64,000 nucleotides of DNA from Oidiodendron maius Zn (lineage: Eukaryota; Ascomycota; Leotiomycetes; Myxotrichaceae), in assembly GCA_000827325.1 (NCBI GenBank), contig KN832882.1, positions 475,050 to 539,049 of the forward strand. The letters are read 5' to 3'. Below, piece after piece: positions 45,542 through 58,054 of this stretch. Position numbers and translations under genes: made by a program. How positions within the stretch are numbered: the stretch's first letter is position 1; the number at the start of each line of letters is the position of its first letter. The notes beneath the pieces are model-generated. The model had not been told where the DNA came from. It saw only the letters and a program-made list of their open reading frames with translations, and made no database searches.

Positions 45542-47357
45542 ATGCCGAAAGAAAGCGATCGTTTACGACAGGGCAGCTCTCAACCAGCTCTAACCCAAGC
45601 AGCGGCAGCGCATAAAGTGCGCGGAGGGCCTCAAACGAATACACAAAAATCCGCTCGCTCTCGAGCGTTGCGAGGCGCGCAAATGTCGTTCTTCGTACCG
45701 CTCTTCTTCGGCCTCGTCCTAACTATCTTCAGCGTCAGTGTCAATTCTAACATCGAATGTAAAGTGCAGTGATGGCCATCCAATTTGCACCCACTGATCA
45801 TTCTTACTAGCCAATATTATCCCACAAATCACCACTAGTTTCGATACGCTCGATGATGTCGGCTGGTACGGCGGCGCATACCTGCTTGCCATGAGCGCGG
45901 TTCAGCCGACTTTCGGCCGCGCGTACGTGTACTTTTCGGTGAAGAGGACGTATATTAGCGCCATGATGCTTTTCAGTCTGGGAGCTGTGTTATCAGGCTC
46001 TGCAGTAAACTCTCCTATGCTTATAGTAGGGCGCGTGCTGGCCGGTGCTGGTTCCGCTGGCGTATTTGGTGGCTGCTTTATCATCACTACATTTGCGGTT
46101 TCGGCGAAGATGCGACCCATATTTACTGCAATACTCGCCCATTCTTACAATCTCTTCTCGATTCTAGGACCCCTTATAGGTATTCGCCTAACTGAGGTGA
46201 AAACGTGGAGATGGTGCTACTGGATGACGCTGCCGTGAGTCAGAAGCTGTCCCTACAGCACATCTATCTTTTCTTACGAGTATAGTATCAATGGTTTGAT
46301 TATTCTCTTAATATGGCTCTGCTTCCAAGAGCCAGAGTCGGATAATGCGAAGCTAGTACTTAGCCGCAAAATGAAGGGTATTGATCCACTAGGCACTCTT
46401 TTGCTCAGCGGATCTATGGTGTGCCTCTTCTTTGTCATATCATGGGGTGGTGTGGCTTACCCGTGGAGTGACTCCCTAGTTTGGGGGAATATACTAGGAC
46501 TTGGACTTCTCATCACTCTCTATAGTGTCTCACAAATTATTTTGAGAACCAAGTGAGTGCTTTAACATCCTAGCAATATACCTACTGACCTCCATGACTG
46601 CAGGGCCTCAATTCCGCTTCATGTCGTTTCTCAGCGTAGCGTTTTCTGCTCAACAGCCTTCATCTTCTTCGTGAGCATCGTATTCTACGTACATACTTAC
46701 GCACTGGACTTCTACTTCCAAACCGTTCGCTCTACCAGCATCGAACAATCTATTCTCAACACTCTACCATACCTATTCTCTAACATAGTGTACGCTATGG
46801 TCACTGCCGGTGCTATCAGCGCTCTGGGTATATACTTTCCCTTTGCTTGGATAGGTGCCGCACTTCTCGCCGGCGGCTCAGTAGTGATATACACACTCAG
46901 CAGCAAGAGTTCCCCCAACGCGTGGGTCGGGGCCGAAATTTTGGCTGGTCTAGGTCTTGGGTGCGCCGTGCAGATTCCATTCACCGCCGTGCAAGTCGTG
47001 CTGAATAGCGAAGACGCTCGGGCAGGTTTATCACTCGTGATCGGCACGCAGCAGTTAGCTAGCGCACTCGCAAGTTTTATTGTCCTCAACTCGTACAAGG
47101 ACACACTATGGGCTACTCTACCCGCGGCCCTACCCCAGCTCGATGCCTCGCTGATAATTAATGAAGATCCAAGTTGCCTTTCTAACATCCTTCCGATGGC
47201 CCTCTGGCCGCAAGTCCTAAGCGTGCTAGAGGGCGCCATTGCAAAAGCATTTACTCTTACCTTCGTTGCTGTTGGATTGGCTTTTATTAGTGGTTTAGGC
47301 CTAGAGTGGAAACATATTCGTATACTAGAAGAGGAGAAGCGCTCTTCTACTATTTAA
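45542..47357 (+). CDS. MFS multidrug/toxin exporter (DHA family), 553 aa, four exons
   Basis: Exons 45542-45758, 45811-46234, 46286-46552 and 46604-47357 join in frame with 51-52 bp introns (GTAAAG and GTGAGT donors). A basic cytosolic tail leads to TM1 (FVPLFFGLVLTIFSVSVNS) and IIPQITTSFDTLDDVGWYG, the fungal DHA1/DHA14 start. Motif C-like GRVLAGAGSAGVFGGC and WRWCYWMTLP follow, with GLGLGCAVQIPFTAVQ in the second half. About 12-14 membrane helices can be seen, so it is an H+-driven exporter of the plasma membrane. The usual TM1 DxTI motif is NSNI here. It is intact and lies 4.3 kb from the NRPS, with a secreted peptide gene and a transposon fossil between them. It is a plausible efflux pump for that product. 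Confidence 0.85.
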
Positions 47358-47362
47358 TGTAA

Positions 47363-47680
47363 CTAAAATATGGCGAGAAGGCACCCATCGGCGGCTGAGG
47401 AAGATGATCGCTTCCTGTACAAAAATGTAACCCTACTGGATGCCCTTCCGAATGAGATATGAGAAGGGCTGAGTGGTGCCGCACCTACCAGTGACTTGGA
47501 GAGAAATTTGAAGTCATCTCCTTGTTGATTACCTCTTAAACCGGGCGAATCTCCTTGCAGACCAGCAATAATATCAACTAAGGGTAGTTTGTGCTGTGGC
47601 TTGTATTCAATGGAGATAAGGAATCCTTCGACTGTCGGACGTCTCATATATGCAGAACTAATTTGCACTTCCTGCTCTTA
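47363..47680 (-). pseudogene. Fragment of a fungal kinase-associated family
   Basis: A minus-strand frame reads RRPTVEGFLISIEYKPQHKL, then VDIIAGL and GDDFKFLSKSLVGAA. This resembles a segment (IEYKPPHKL...I..GL...QE.DDFEF.S..L..AVITQLF) found ahead of kinase-like domains in many fungal proteins. The sequence around it is missing. I treat it as a leftover; the family is from memory of the pattern. Confidence 0.4.
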
Positions 47681-47809
47681 TATATGTTCCAGTGCATTAA
47701 CCAATATGAGGGATTGGCCAGCACCCTAGTGTATTGGTCAATCCCCTAGAGCATCTACTAATTTACCTGTTGACCAATGCCCTAGGGGACTGGCTAATCT
47801 AAATATATT

Positions 47810-48530
47810 TATATAAATAAAAGTATGTTGAATTGATCTAAGCTAAGGTTCCTGCTATATCTGCCCTTGCCTGCTTTCTTCTAGGCCTATCTACTAGAGC
47901 TACTTCTATATAAGTAACTAGACCTAATAGGTTCCTATACTTATTCTTATCCTGATAACAGTATATACTATACTGCTTTCCTTCCTTGTAACACTTATAC
48001 CTTTTTGTATTATAAGGACCTTTATATTAATAAGACACTCTAACCTGTATACTAGTAGAAGCCTCTTTTACTACTATTCTAAGTATAACCTTTTTAATAT
48101 TTCTAGGAATAATAATATCTAGCTAAAGAGCCTTATTAACAACTCTAAGCTCTTTTATTAGTATTAGCTGTTTTATAGGTCTAGATAAAGTTAAGACTTT
48201 ATATCTATAAGAGTAAGGCTCTTCTAATACCTATACAAATAGCTGTCTATTATTAGTAGAGGTCCTGTCCTCTCTTGGAACCTTTAGAGAGATAATATCT
48301 CCTATATTAAAGTACTAAATATTATACCTTTTTAAATACTTTAGTGCTATCCTAGCCCTTGCTTTCTGAGTGGATTTCTGGGCCTTTTCAATTACTAGAT
48401 TACCTAATTGAACTAGCTCTGCTTCTGGCTTAACTTCTAACCCTCTAGGCTTAGAATCTAACTTAATCGGAGCACTAGTTTCAGCTCTAATTCCTGGCTT
48501 ATAAGTGTTTATATTAAACCACTTATTAAT
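47810..48530 (-). mobile_element. Integrase-type DNA transposon fossil (Ginger/KRBA2-like), heavily broken
   Basis: The minus strand carries the C-terminal part of a transposon integrase with a GDIISLKVPREDRTSTNNRQ motif. A cysteine-rich end (CX..KGPC.TKRC.C.K.G..CS) follows, in which most cysteine positions have been lost. This combination is seen in KRAB-A-domain-2-like and Ginger-related elements. It is AT-rich from RIP and has many breaks. It appears old. The rest of the element (to about 48950) is too eroded to read. Confidence 0.5.
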
Positions 48531-50000
48531 TAAAAAGCTCTAAGCTAGTAGAGTAATTCAGAGGTTGATTCCTAAGCTAGCTTTAGGGCTAATATATATT
48601 ATAATTTAAGTATTGCCTTATTGGATTCCGATATTAATTCAAGAGCTAGCTTAGGATTATAGACTAAGGGTATAAATTAGAGCTTGATTAGAGTCTTCTT
48701 AAGCAACTCTAATTATAAGATCTTTCTGCTTTTGGCTATTAAACCAGTTGATATATAATATATACTCTTAAAACAATAACTTGTATCTTGGAGGTATACT
48801 ATATAACCAGCGGCTTAGCTTTCGATAATCTACTCTATAGATCTTTAAGGCAGTATACACCTTTAGTTTTAGATTATATTTAATAGCTTGGATAGCAAGG
48901 TTCAATTAATTCTTATCGTTTTTTTAAGGTATATTATAGTTAATTTAAAAATAAATTTAAAAGTAAGGTAGTAGGAAACTTGGAAGTTTTTGTACATTCG
49001 CTTGTTTTGCACATTCGCTATGTATTGACATTAATATTAAAAAATAAAAATAAACCTCTACGTGTCCTGATGTATATTAAAGAGCTGATGGTATTTTTTC
49101 ATAAGATATAGACATGGCTCAATAATTCTATCTAATGCTACCCCCAATCGTTCATTTCATTTTATATTTTCGGACTCTTAAGAATAAGCGCAATCTCTAA
49201 TTTATCCCGCTCGCAGATTTTCGCGACGGATGACCTTATTTGTGACGAAAGCTGAGATACTGTCCGAAATCCAAAATGATCGGCAGTTACGCTACCACGG
49301 TAGATGAGACAATCCTATCACGCCATGATCGAACAAGAAAACGAAGTTATATTTATCGCTGCAATCCGTCGGACCGGCAAATTCCATGTAACATGTTCAT
49401 CAGTAAGACATCTGCTTTGCCACCACTATATTTATCTTCCATGCACATCAATATTCATCTAAATACTGATGGCATTGGTATAAATTATAGCTCTTTATTT
49501 ACATATTACAGCGACACAGTCATGTCTGCCAGAGCTAGACGCATCTTTTATTGCTTGCCTGCTAGCGTTATCAACAGAGAGAGGTGAGACAAAGTATTTA
49601 TATAGCCGTCAGAGACACGGCTGAAGTGCTTCGCCGAGCCTGTATCTCGAGATCGAAGGATTCTGGATTCGTTATCTTCTATTAGTTTAATAAAATAGTG
49701 ATCAGCATTGCATCGTTATGGTTACCTTATTGTTCCTAGCTATCATTCTCCATGACGGCATATGTATCTGAATATGTTCGGCTTCCAGGCACGCACGGCA
49801 GCTGGCAATAATGCATGTTGCCGGAGTTTATCTTCATGTTTCGGAGCTTTATAAAGAAGACAGATTCTACTGGTGAAGAAGATACCGTTGCCTAGGATTT
49901 CACTATTCACATCTTCAAATTCTAAGTTTAGATTTTTAGTCATTGCATCAGTGGCTCTACTGTTCGTGCAGGGGAGATACATAGAAAATACGCCCGGACG
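48531..50000. other. AT-rich RIP-eroded stretch, then intergenic DNA
   Basis: The part 48530-49060 is AT-rich and probably belongs to the same transposon fossil. After about 49200 composition is more normal, but no gene is supported. Confidence 0.45.
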
Positions 50001-50005
50001 GAGAG

Positions 50006-50012
50006 TATAAAT
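50006..50012 (+). promoter_or_regulatory. TATA box of the cysteine-rich peptide gene
   Basis: TATAAAT about 100 bp upstream of the ATG at 50109, followed by a pyrimidine-rich leader with CCTCAGAACTC and TCAAATCATT. Typical for strongly expressed fungal secreted-protein genes. Confidence 0.5.
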
Positions 50013-50108
50013 CTCTCCCTAAATCCTCTCTGCCTTATCCTCAGAACTCTAGTCATAAGGATTTACTCAGTCGAACGACCACTCTTCAAATCATTATTTC
50101 TAGCCATC

Positions 50109-50606
50109 ATGCGGTTTACACTTTCTATTTTGACTGCTGCACTCAGCACTCTCGCCATTGCCGCGCCAAACAAACCTTTCATTCCAAAAGACTACTACCT
50201 CAAAAATATTGCTCCAATTCAGCTCCAACGCCTCTCCAACTTCGCTAGCGATCATAAGGACACTCTCACTGCCGACCAGCAAGCTTTTATATCTAATGCA
50301 ACAAGTGCAGTTTCGATCTTTGACACCTCTAGCTTCGATTCATTGAGAAGCCAGGCAGATGTTCTTTTTAGCCCAGCAGATGCAAAGTACATACTCACGG
50401 GAAAGACAGCCGCAGCCAAGACTCGTAGGGACGAAAATGATGTGTTGAGTCGACGATTCGTTACATGTGAATGTGCCACTGAGTCTAATTGGTGTGATAA
50501 TAACCAATACTGCAAAGGTGGTGCCGATGGATGCAACTATGCATCTAGTGGCTGCGGAACATTGGATGGCTACCCATGTGATGGTCTATGCGAGAATGGG
50601 AATTAA
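50109..50606 (+). CDS. Secreted precursor with Kex2-type site and 8-Cys peptide, 165 aa
   Basis: A single exon. Residues 1-19 (MRFTLSILTAALSTLAIAA) are a signal peptide. A propeptide of about 100 residues follows, helical in part. The dibasic site in VLSRR (about residue 117) would let a Kex2-like protease release a 43-48-residue peptide starting FVTCECATESNWC. That peptide has eight cysteines (spacing C-x-C-x7-C-x5-C-x6-C-x6-C-x7-C-x3-C) and ends CDGLCENGN, so four disulfides are likely. The layout is that of fungal cysteine-rich peptides such as antimicrobial or toxin-like factors. It is intact; activity is not known. It lies between the MFS exporter and the NRPS. Confidence 0.8.
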   Translation: MRFTLSILTAALSTLAIAAPNKPFIPKDYYLKNIAPIQLQRLSNFASDHKDTLTADQQAFISNATSAVSIFDTSSFDSLRSQADVLFSPADAKYILTGKTAAAKTRRDENDVLSRRFVTCECATESNWCDNNQYCKGGADGCNYASSGCGTLDGYPCDGLCENGN

Positions 50607-51698
50607 ATTTCCGAATCTAATCTTCATTGAATACGGGGGGAGGATATGAGAAGCTGTTCATCTTTGTGATAGTGGCCGAGTGCAGCTTTCCCCCATGGAG
50701 TTTCCTTCACTCCTCGTGCAAATTCAGAGCTCAATTCAATGTATTTCTTGCATTATGTGCCAACAGTGAAGATTCTCTATTATTAATGAGTGAATTAAGG
50801 AATTTAGGATCATAAGTTTTGCACCGAGTATCAATAACACAGAGACTGTGGCATATGTGCACTAGATGCGTAAACTAAACCCACATGAATGATATTACTG
50901 GTCAGTACACACAGGAGGTATGTGTTAGGGGCCAGTGGGGTATATAGTAGAGCCTGTTGCTCATCTTTGCTGCAATAATTTATACATTAATCCAATCCTG
51001 TGTCCATCTGATCCTTCTCTTCAATACAATCGGTACAGTGCATCCTTAGTCACTTATATTGCGGACGGTTACAGTCATGTCTTGCAATTTTGCTCCTGTG
51101 CCGAATTCTATCTTTTGTAATAGTAGAGGAGAAAGGGAATAGGAAGCAACGGATGAAAATCCTAATAAGCTTCTACCACAAGCAATCCTAAGACGGGAAT
51201 ACATAACATTATCAAAGAGGGGAAAGCTACTCCGAACGATAATCGGACAAGGCTAAACAGGTTATGACAAGATGGTCCTTTCGCTCTGCAAATTCTAGAC
51301 TAATTGAAATCCGTTGCATCGACAGACATGGTAAAATTATGACGCGGACTTTCATTTAGCATTCTCCCAGTACGCAGCTAACTTTGGGGCATTAGCCTCT
51401 TCGCTGATGATATCAATTAATCAATGCATTAGTTCTGGGAATTCCTAACTCACCTAGGTTCTTTATTGCCTTTGCAATTTTACATAATTAATCAATTATC
51501 CTACATCACTAGACCCCAGCTTAAATGATGACCCCTTTTCAGCCTTATATACCCTGCTATTAGTATTGCTCTACCCAAGGACTTATTATCAAGATAGGAT
51601 CAAGGAGTCCAGACAACAAGAGAGTGCCGAGGTTGTTCTTGGGCTTGTCATAGACAAACCGAAAGGGAAATAGTTAACTAATTGACCATATTATAAAT
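50607..51698. other. Intergenic stretch between peptide gene and NRPS 3' end
   Basis: No gene is supported. The part at 51400-51690 is AT-rich. Confidence 0.45.
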
Positions 51699-54600
51699 TT
51701 AACATAGAAGGGCCTGTCTTAAATTCTTTATGAATAATTGTGAGACCCTGTTTGATTCTTCCCCCTTAAAAACTCGCCTATCGTACTCTATCTGAATCGT
51801 CACAACGTCTCTATTTGCGAAGACCCTGACAAGAACATCAAGCTATAGCTATATATTAGCCCCGGAAAAGTAGTACGGGGAATCAGGGCTATACTTACAT
51901 CCCAAGGATCAGTCCACTCAAGCTCTTTGATTCTCAAGTCATCGCCATTATCGTCCACCACTTTATCGGAAAGTCGCTGATAATTGACCCCGGTATTCCA
52001 CAGCCTCCCACGTCCTAGAGCATCAACGACATCGTTAATACCACACATCGCATGGCTTGCATCTTTAATTTTCTGCTTTTGTAGCTCAATTGCGAGATTG
52101 TGTATAGGAAGAGTTGCATCCACGTGAGGGAAGTGGTAAGCAAGGAGGTTGATCATGGGACCTACGATCTGTAGGGCTTCAGCGAGACTCTGTTCGCGGC
52201 CGGAAACTAGATATGCAAACGAAACAGACGATATATTCATGATAGATGCAAGGGTTTTTGCCCACACTGCATCGATGATGGCTGCTATCGTGAGACCGTA
52301 GTCGGTGGACATACGAGAGAAGCTTGCGACGGGGAATGGCGGCCAAGAGGCAATACTGAAGCGCTCCCCGGGTGGTGACTCATCTTGCTGGGGAACAGAA
52401 GGCAGTAAGAGGCAGGGTTCTTGGTGTTGTAGAATGCTATGCCAGTACGCCTTGTCTGCCTGGACGCGGGAAGGCTCCAACAGGGATGTGAAGAGATTGA
52501 AGGGTGGTGCAGGTGTCATTGATAATGTGTTTTGGTATGCGGCTAAGAAGTCTCTCATAAGGAGCCGAAGAGACCAGCCATCTAGGATGGCGTGGCTGGC
52601 TTCAAATATGCATTTGACAGTGCCAGCTCCCGTCGATAATATTGAAAGGTGATGGGGAATGGATGGCTTGCCACCACATAAATGTAGTCTTTGTTCTCCT
52701 TCGGCAGGATGAAATGTGTCCAATGTCGTAATGGGTGTCTCGGGGTTGCGCAATACGACTTGAATAAGCTTAGAATTATTCTTGTCATCGAACAAGAAGG
52801 TCGTTCGCAGAATCGAATGCCGTTGCACTACGCGTCGCCAAGCCTTCTCCAAATCGGCCGTATGAATCGGAGCGCCTGATGCATTTGAGAGTTCGATAGC
52901 CCACTTGACTTTAAAGGTCGACGCATCTTTGAACTGAGATTTCAACATATATTCCTGAAACGAAGAGCATAGATAGACATCTTCAATGGCTATCTCGCAG
53001 CTCGGACCAAAGTGTGTGTGGAGCAATTTGTCATACCTCAGCAGCTCTGGGGTTGAAAAGGGGTAAAACGATAATGCACCCAGTGCAGGTTGCGGCTTCT
53101 CACTAGAGGCTTCTCGTAACATTTCTGCCAGAACCATCTTCGTACCGTAGAACCACTGTCGGATCCGGTCCTGGTGTAGAATCTTCTGATGAAATGCAAG
53201 CGAGAACTCAAGGCACTGATTTCGGACCGTGGCTTCAACCTCAAAGATAGCATTACGACAGATACGCCCTCCAATAAGAGAGCTCTCAAAACTGCCATTT
53301 TCTTCCAGCTTGAATAAGGCGCTTTTATTCTCGAGTTGCTGGTATCTACCTTCGTAGTTAAATTGGACTTCTCTGAAGATGTGAGCAGGAAACACTTCGG
53401 CATTGCTACCTCCGAGCAACTTATGAGAAAAATGCTCTAGGCCATTGTCTGGGTATTGCTTTCGCGAGTGACAGACATGCTCCAGGAACGCATTAGACCC
53501 CCTTTCCATGCTAGGGAAACCAGTGATTGGATACAGGACTGTAAACCAACCGACTGTGGATGAGAGGTCGAGCTCTGGGATCCAAGGCTCCCGTCCGTGG
53601 CCTTCTACGAATATTGGCGGACAGTCTCGATCGGCGAAAGTCTGTGCGAACGAGAACCCGAGCGCTGAAATCATGAAATCTATAGGTTCTGCTCTGGCCG
53701 CTCTGGCATCGGGCCGCAAAAGAGCTGTAGTATAACCGGTGTCTAGATCCCACCGAAGCTTTTCGACATATCTACAGGTATTTTTTAAATTCGATATACC
53801 CCAGAAGGAGTAGTCTATACCGAGAGTTGAGACTGATTCGAGGTCTAAAATTGTATTTTTAGCGAATTTCTGCTTCAAAGCCCCACTCCACGCAACAAAT
53901 GAGATTCCTGAATACGGTGATAGTCTTCTCGTTTTGACGAAGTCTTCTAAATCTTGCAAGATGATCCTCCATGACACAAGGTCAACGACCAAATGGTGTG
54001 CAACCAAGAAGAGTCTCTGGTCACTCTCGGTATCAAAAGAATCTAAAGACAAGACTGGACCATGGATTATATTGATACTGGAGCAGCTCTCCTCGATTTT
54101 GGACACAATTTGTTTCGGACTGATATTCCAGATTCTGAGCCTGTAACTATCTGGAGAGAATTCAGGTATCTGTTGCTGCCATCCGGCTTCGACTCTAATA
54201 AATCTTGCTCTTAACATGGGATGTTTTCGAACAATAGCATCAAATGCCAATCGAAGGTTGTCTGGGGAAATGCGCTGCTGAAGTTTTAGCATGAAACCCT
54301 GGTTGTAACGCTCTGTCTCTACAACTGATCCGTTCAGAGAAAAAAATGCTAGCTGTATTGGAGATAGTTCGAATAACTTTTCCGAAGGACAGAAATTTGG
54401 GATTTCTTGCGCATGCCGAGTATATTGAGCAGGAGCTATAACTCTCTCCAAATTTTCAAGAGTTTTGTGTTTTAGAATATCCTGGACACTGAGAATGATA
54501 CCAATTTTTCGGCATCTAGCCACAAGTTGAATGGCCGATATAGAATCTCCGCCAAGACTCATAAATGATGTTTTAGGGCCGATATCTTCTACAGAAACGT

Positions 54601-57600
54601 TGAGAACCTCACTCAAAGCAAGTCTCACTTTGTAGATCAACGACTCTGGCTGAAACTCTACCGAGCTTTTTGGCCCAACATAACGCGAGCATAGGCGGTA
54701 TGTCGGCTCATCCATGGACTCTACCCAAGCTATGACTGCTTTGCGATCCAACTTCCCAGAGCTCATGACCGGGATATACTCCAGCACAGCCCATATGCTA
54801 GGCACCATGTAGCCTGGGACCTTTGTTGAAACTTCACGACAGGTTTCGTCAATCCAATCATCTAATTTAGATTCAGTAAACTCGGAAGCCAGTTCCAGGG
54901 CACTGGTTGGTCTCTCCGCAAAGTTGTGAGTTTTGAGACACGCCACAACCACTATCTTCTCTCTGCACAGGCCGGAGCGAGGCACAACGGCTAGCAACCT
55001 TCCAGTCTCTGATACCTTAGAGATATGGGCCTCTACTTCCTCCAGTTCAACCCGAAAACCTCGAATTTTGACCTGTGCATCTTTTCGGCCAACAAAATGC
55101 ATCGCTCCATCATGGTCATATCTTACGAGGTCTCCGGTCTTGTATATTCGCGACGATGAGTGGCCTGCGTCTATCAACCAACGCGGAGATGGTACGAATG
55201 CAGCCTCGGTTTCTGCACTATTATCGCTGTATCCTCGAGCTAGGATCGGGCCCGACACAACTAGCTCGCCAGTACAACCAATTGGGACAAGGAAATCATG
55301 GTTTTCTGGGTTGACAATCCAGGTATTCCCTCCTACAGCTGTGCCAATATTTGTCTCATCAGATTCAGCTGATACCTCAGCGATCGAGCAGTATATGCAG
55401 GCCTCTGTGGGCCCAAAAGCATTATAGAGACGCACATGGCTCGCCCATCGGTTAATATTCTCCCTTGTGATAGATTCACCGCCCAAGATTAACGTATGCA
55501 AAGAAGGGACGTCTTTTGGCTTAATGAGACTTGCTGCTGTGGGTGTCAATAAAGCAACATTTACCTTCAGATTACGGATAGCTTGATTAATATCATTCAT
55601 CCGCTGATTATCACTGGGAATACAAACACATCCACCAAATACTAATGTAGTTAAAATTTCAGCAATGCTCACGTCGAATGTGTGGGAAGAAAATTGGAGT
55701 GTTCTCCAATCAGGACTGAAGCCAAGTCTCTTTCCATGTTGAATAATGCTTGTGCAGAGAGCTGAATGCTGCATGACAACTCCCTTGGGCTTGCCGGTGC
55801 TCCCGGAAGTGAAGATGATATACGCTGTGTTGCAGGGTTTAGCTCTCATAGATAATTGAATTTTCGGTAATTTGTAAGCTGTTTCTGCGCCCAAGACAAT
55901 AGTATGCGGACATAATCCCTGGAGAGCGTCGACTTGGGCTCGAGAAGATAGTGTTATGTTCATATTGGCTGCGGTAAAAATTTCTTGGAGCCGTTCCCTT
56001 GGATGAGAAGGATCAACTGGGACATATGCCCCGCCAGCTTTGTGAATAGCCAAGAGAGCTACTGGCGCCCAGATAGATTTCTCAAAGCAAAGTGCAACAG
56101 GAATTTCGGGCCCAACTCCCAACAGTATCAGTCGAGCTGCAAGGCCAGACGAGATGCTGTCAAGTTCAGAATATGTGAGACTGCCATCCCATGAGCAGAT
56201 GGCAATTTTATCTGGACTCGAACGAACTCGATCTTGGATGAGATCATGTACACAGGTGTCCTGCAATGATACAATGTGTTGATTCCACTTGTATACCTGA
56301 GATTTATCCTCCGAGGCGAATGCTGAGATAGAACTGATAGGGGCGGATGGATCTGCTGCACACAGGCAGTGCAATATCTCTTCGTACTGGTTGGAAAGAT
56401 TGTGCACTTGTCGTTCGTGAAGGACTCTGCTGTCATATTCCATTTGCATCTTCAACCCACTAGATGTGTAAGTTATTGTGGTGGTCAGGGGGTATGAATG
56501 CGTTTCATTCTTCCAGAACTTCTCCTGTACATTCATTCCAAGGAGTTGCATCGTTTCAGTTGCCCTCTTGGTGAATGCCCCTGGCTGTATAACGAGGAGA
56601 TTCTGAAAGTCGCATGCTCTGGACCCTTCCTCACCGAGATAGCGGCGAATGTTCTTAAGACCAGCATGCTCATATGGGAGCATCTCCTTAGCCCGAGCAA
56701 CACCTAACTGAAAGAATTCTGCTACGGACTGCGCTTGGTCCACACGAACTTTGAGAGGAACTACCGTTATGGTCGGTCCATTCATTTCTCTAATACCTGG
56801 AACGGGAGCAGATCGTCCGCTGGAAATGGAACCAAATGTCACTTCTGTCGACCCGGTAATATTTGACAATAGCAAAGCCCAAGCCGACTGAAGAATAATG
56901 GCCTTTGGAAGCGTTAGTCCCTCGGGTTGGTTGAAGCTAATCTGGCGAGTGAACAATGAAGACGGAAAGGCTCGAAATCCTAAATCAGGAATAGTGGGAA
57001 ACGGTATCGAGGAACAATTTCTCAATTCTCTCTCCCAGAAGGCTTGGGATTTAGCTGAGTCGACAGACTTCACAAATTCGATGAAAGAATAGAATGGTTG
57101 TTGCTCTGGCAGAGGCTGCTTCTTGTAACACAATGCGACACGCTTTAGTGTTTCTGGGACCGAAAATCCATCACACACCGCGTGATGAACAGTCCATACG
57201 AAGAAGTATTCCTGTACACCCGAGACATTCTTGGTCTGGATTATTGCGAAACGCCAGAGGATATCTCCGAAAGTCATCGGAAGATTCACATCATCTTTTT
57301 GGTAGCTATGCAACGAGCTTCCTGTAAACCATTTCGAGTCTTCATCTATAACGACCTGGATTGCTCCGTATGGTTCAAGGTAGATAATTCGAGTTCTCAT
57401 AATAGGGCATGCCCGAGCTGTCTCCTTCCATGCCCTTTGAAATTCTCGCGGATCTATCTTCGCACCAAGACTGCAAACCATCTGAAGCATGTATGAATTG
57501 TTATTGGATTCCGCAGTGGCAGCCATTAAAGCCTCTTGCATCGGGGAGCAAGGGCATGCATCTTCGATCAAGTCCTCCGATACTCGACACATTCGAGCCA

Positions 57601-57697
57601 TTTGTCGGATCTTGTCTTCTAGGCCATCGACGCTATGGTTGCCGTGAGACAATAATGCAAACCGTATCGGCTTCCGCGAGCTTCTTGAGTCACCCAT
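51699..57697 (-). CDS. Nonribosomal peptide synthetase, one module C-A-T-E-C, 1980 aa
   Basis: Exon 57697-51899 (1933 codons) and a short last exon 51842-51699, joined over a 56-bp intron (GTAAGT...CTATAG), complete the final domain (LDVLVRVFANRDVVTIQIEY). Domains: C1 (about 45-480, HHAVCDG at 171); A (about 485-1000, FTSGSTGKPKG at 629, NAFGPTEA at 759, YKTGDLVR at 852, GKLDRKA at 981); T (about 1020-1090, LGGDSI with S1052). Then E (about 1105-1540, HHLVVDLVSW at 1234, EGHGRE at 1365) and a terminal C (about 1568-1980) with SHAILDGWS at 1701, the SHxxxDxxS form of fungal cyclising CT domains. My by-eye ten-residue A-domain code is D-V-A-L-I-G-A-I-Y-K; I assign no substrate. All core residues are present. 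It should condense an incoming acyl group with one amino acid, make it D, and release or cyclise. Confidence 0.93.
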
Positions 57698-58054
57698 TCC
57701 GTCAATTTCTCTAGCTGAAACACAAAAAATAGTGAAGAATTGTTCTAGTGTTCATCAGACTGAGCATGGATAGAGAAACAATGAAATGCAGACTTCGTTG
57801 GGTCCGGGCTAAACCACAAAAAAATAACGACAAGGTGCTGTGCCGCGTAGTGTTGATGGGTTACATTGAAGGATTCGAGCTGAAAACAGGGGTTCTGGGA
57901 TCCGCTATATTATCAAGCGACATAGGGGCCCATTGGCCGTAGCGAAGTGGTAGCTGTTGAACAGGCTGATGCAACCTTACAATCTGATTGTCATCACTTC
58001 TTCCAGCATTTTGGCACCCTCGGTACTGATTAAATACACAAGAATCCCCAAACC

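Noticed and set aside
52305-57714. Many plus-strand frames of 60-160 codons opposite the NRPS
   Set aside because: Antisense shadows of an intact NRPS; no domain or start context.
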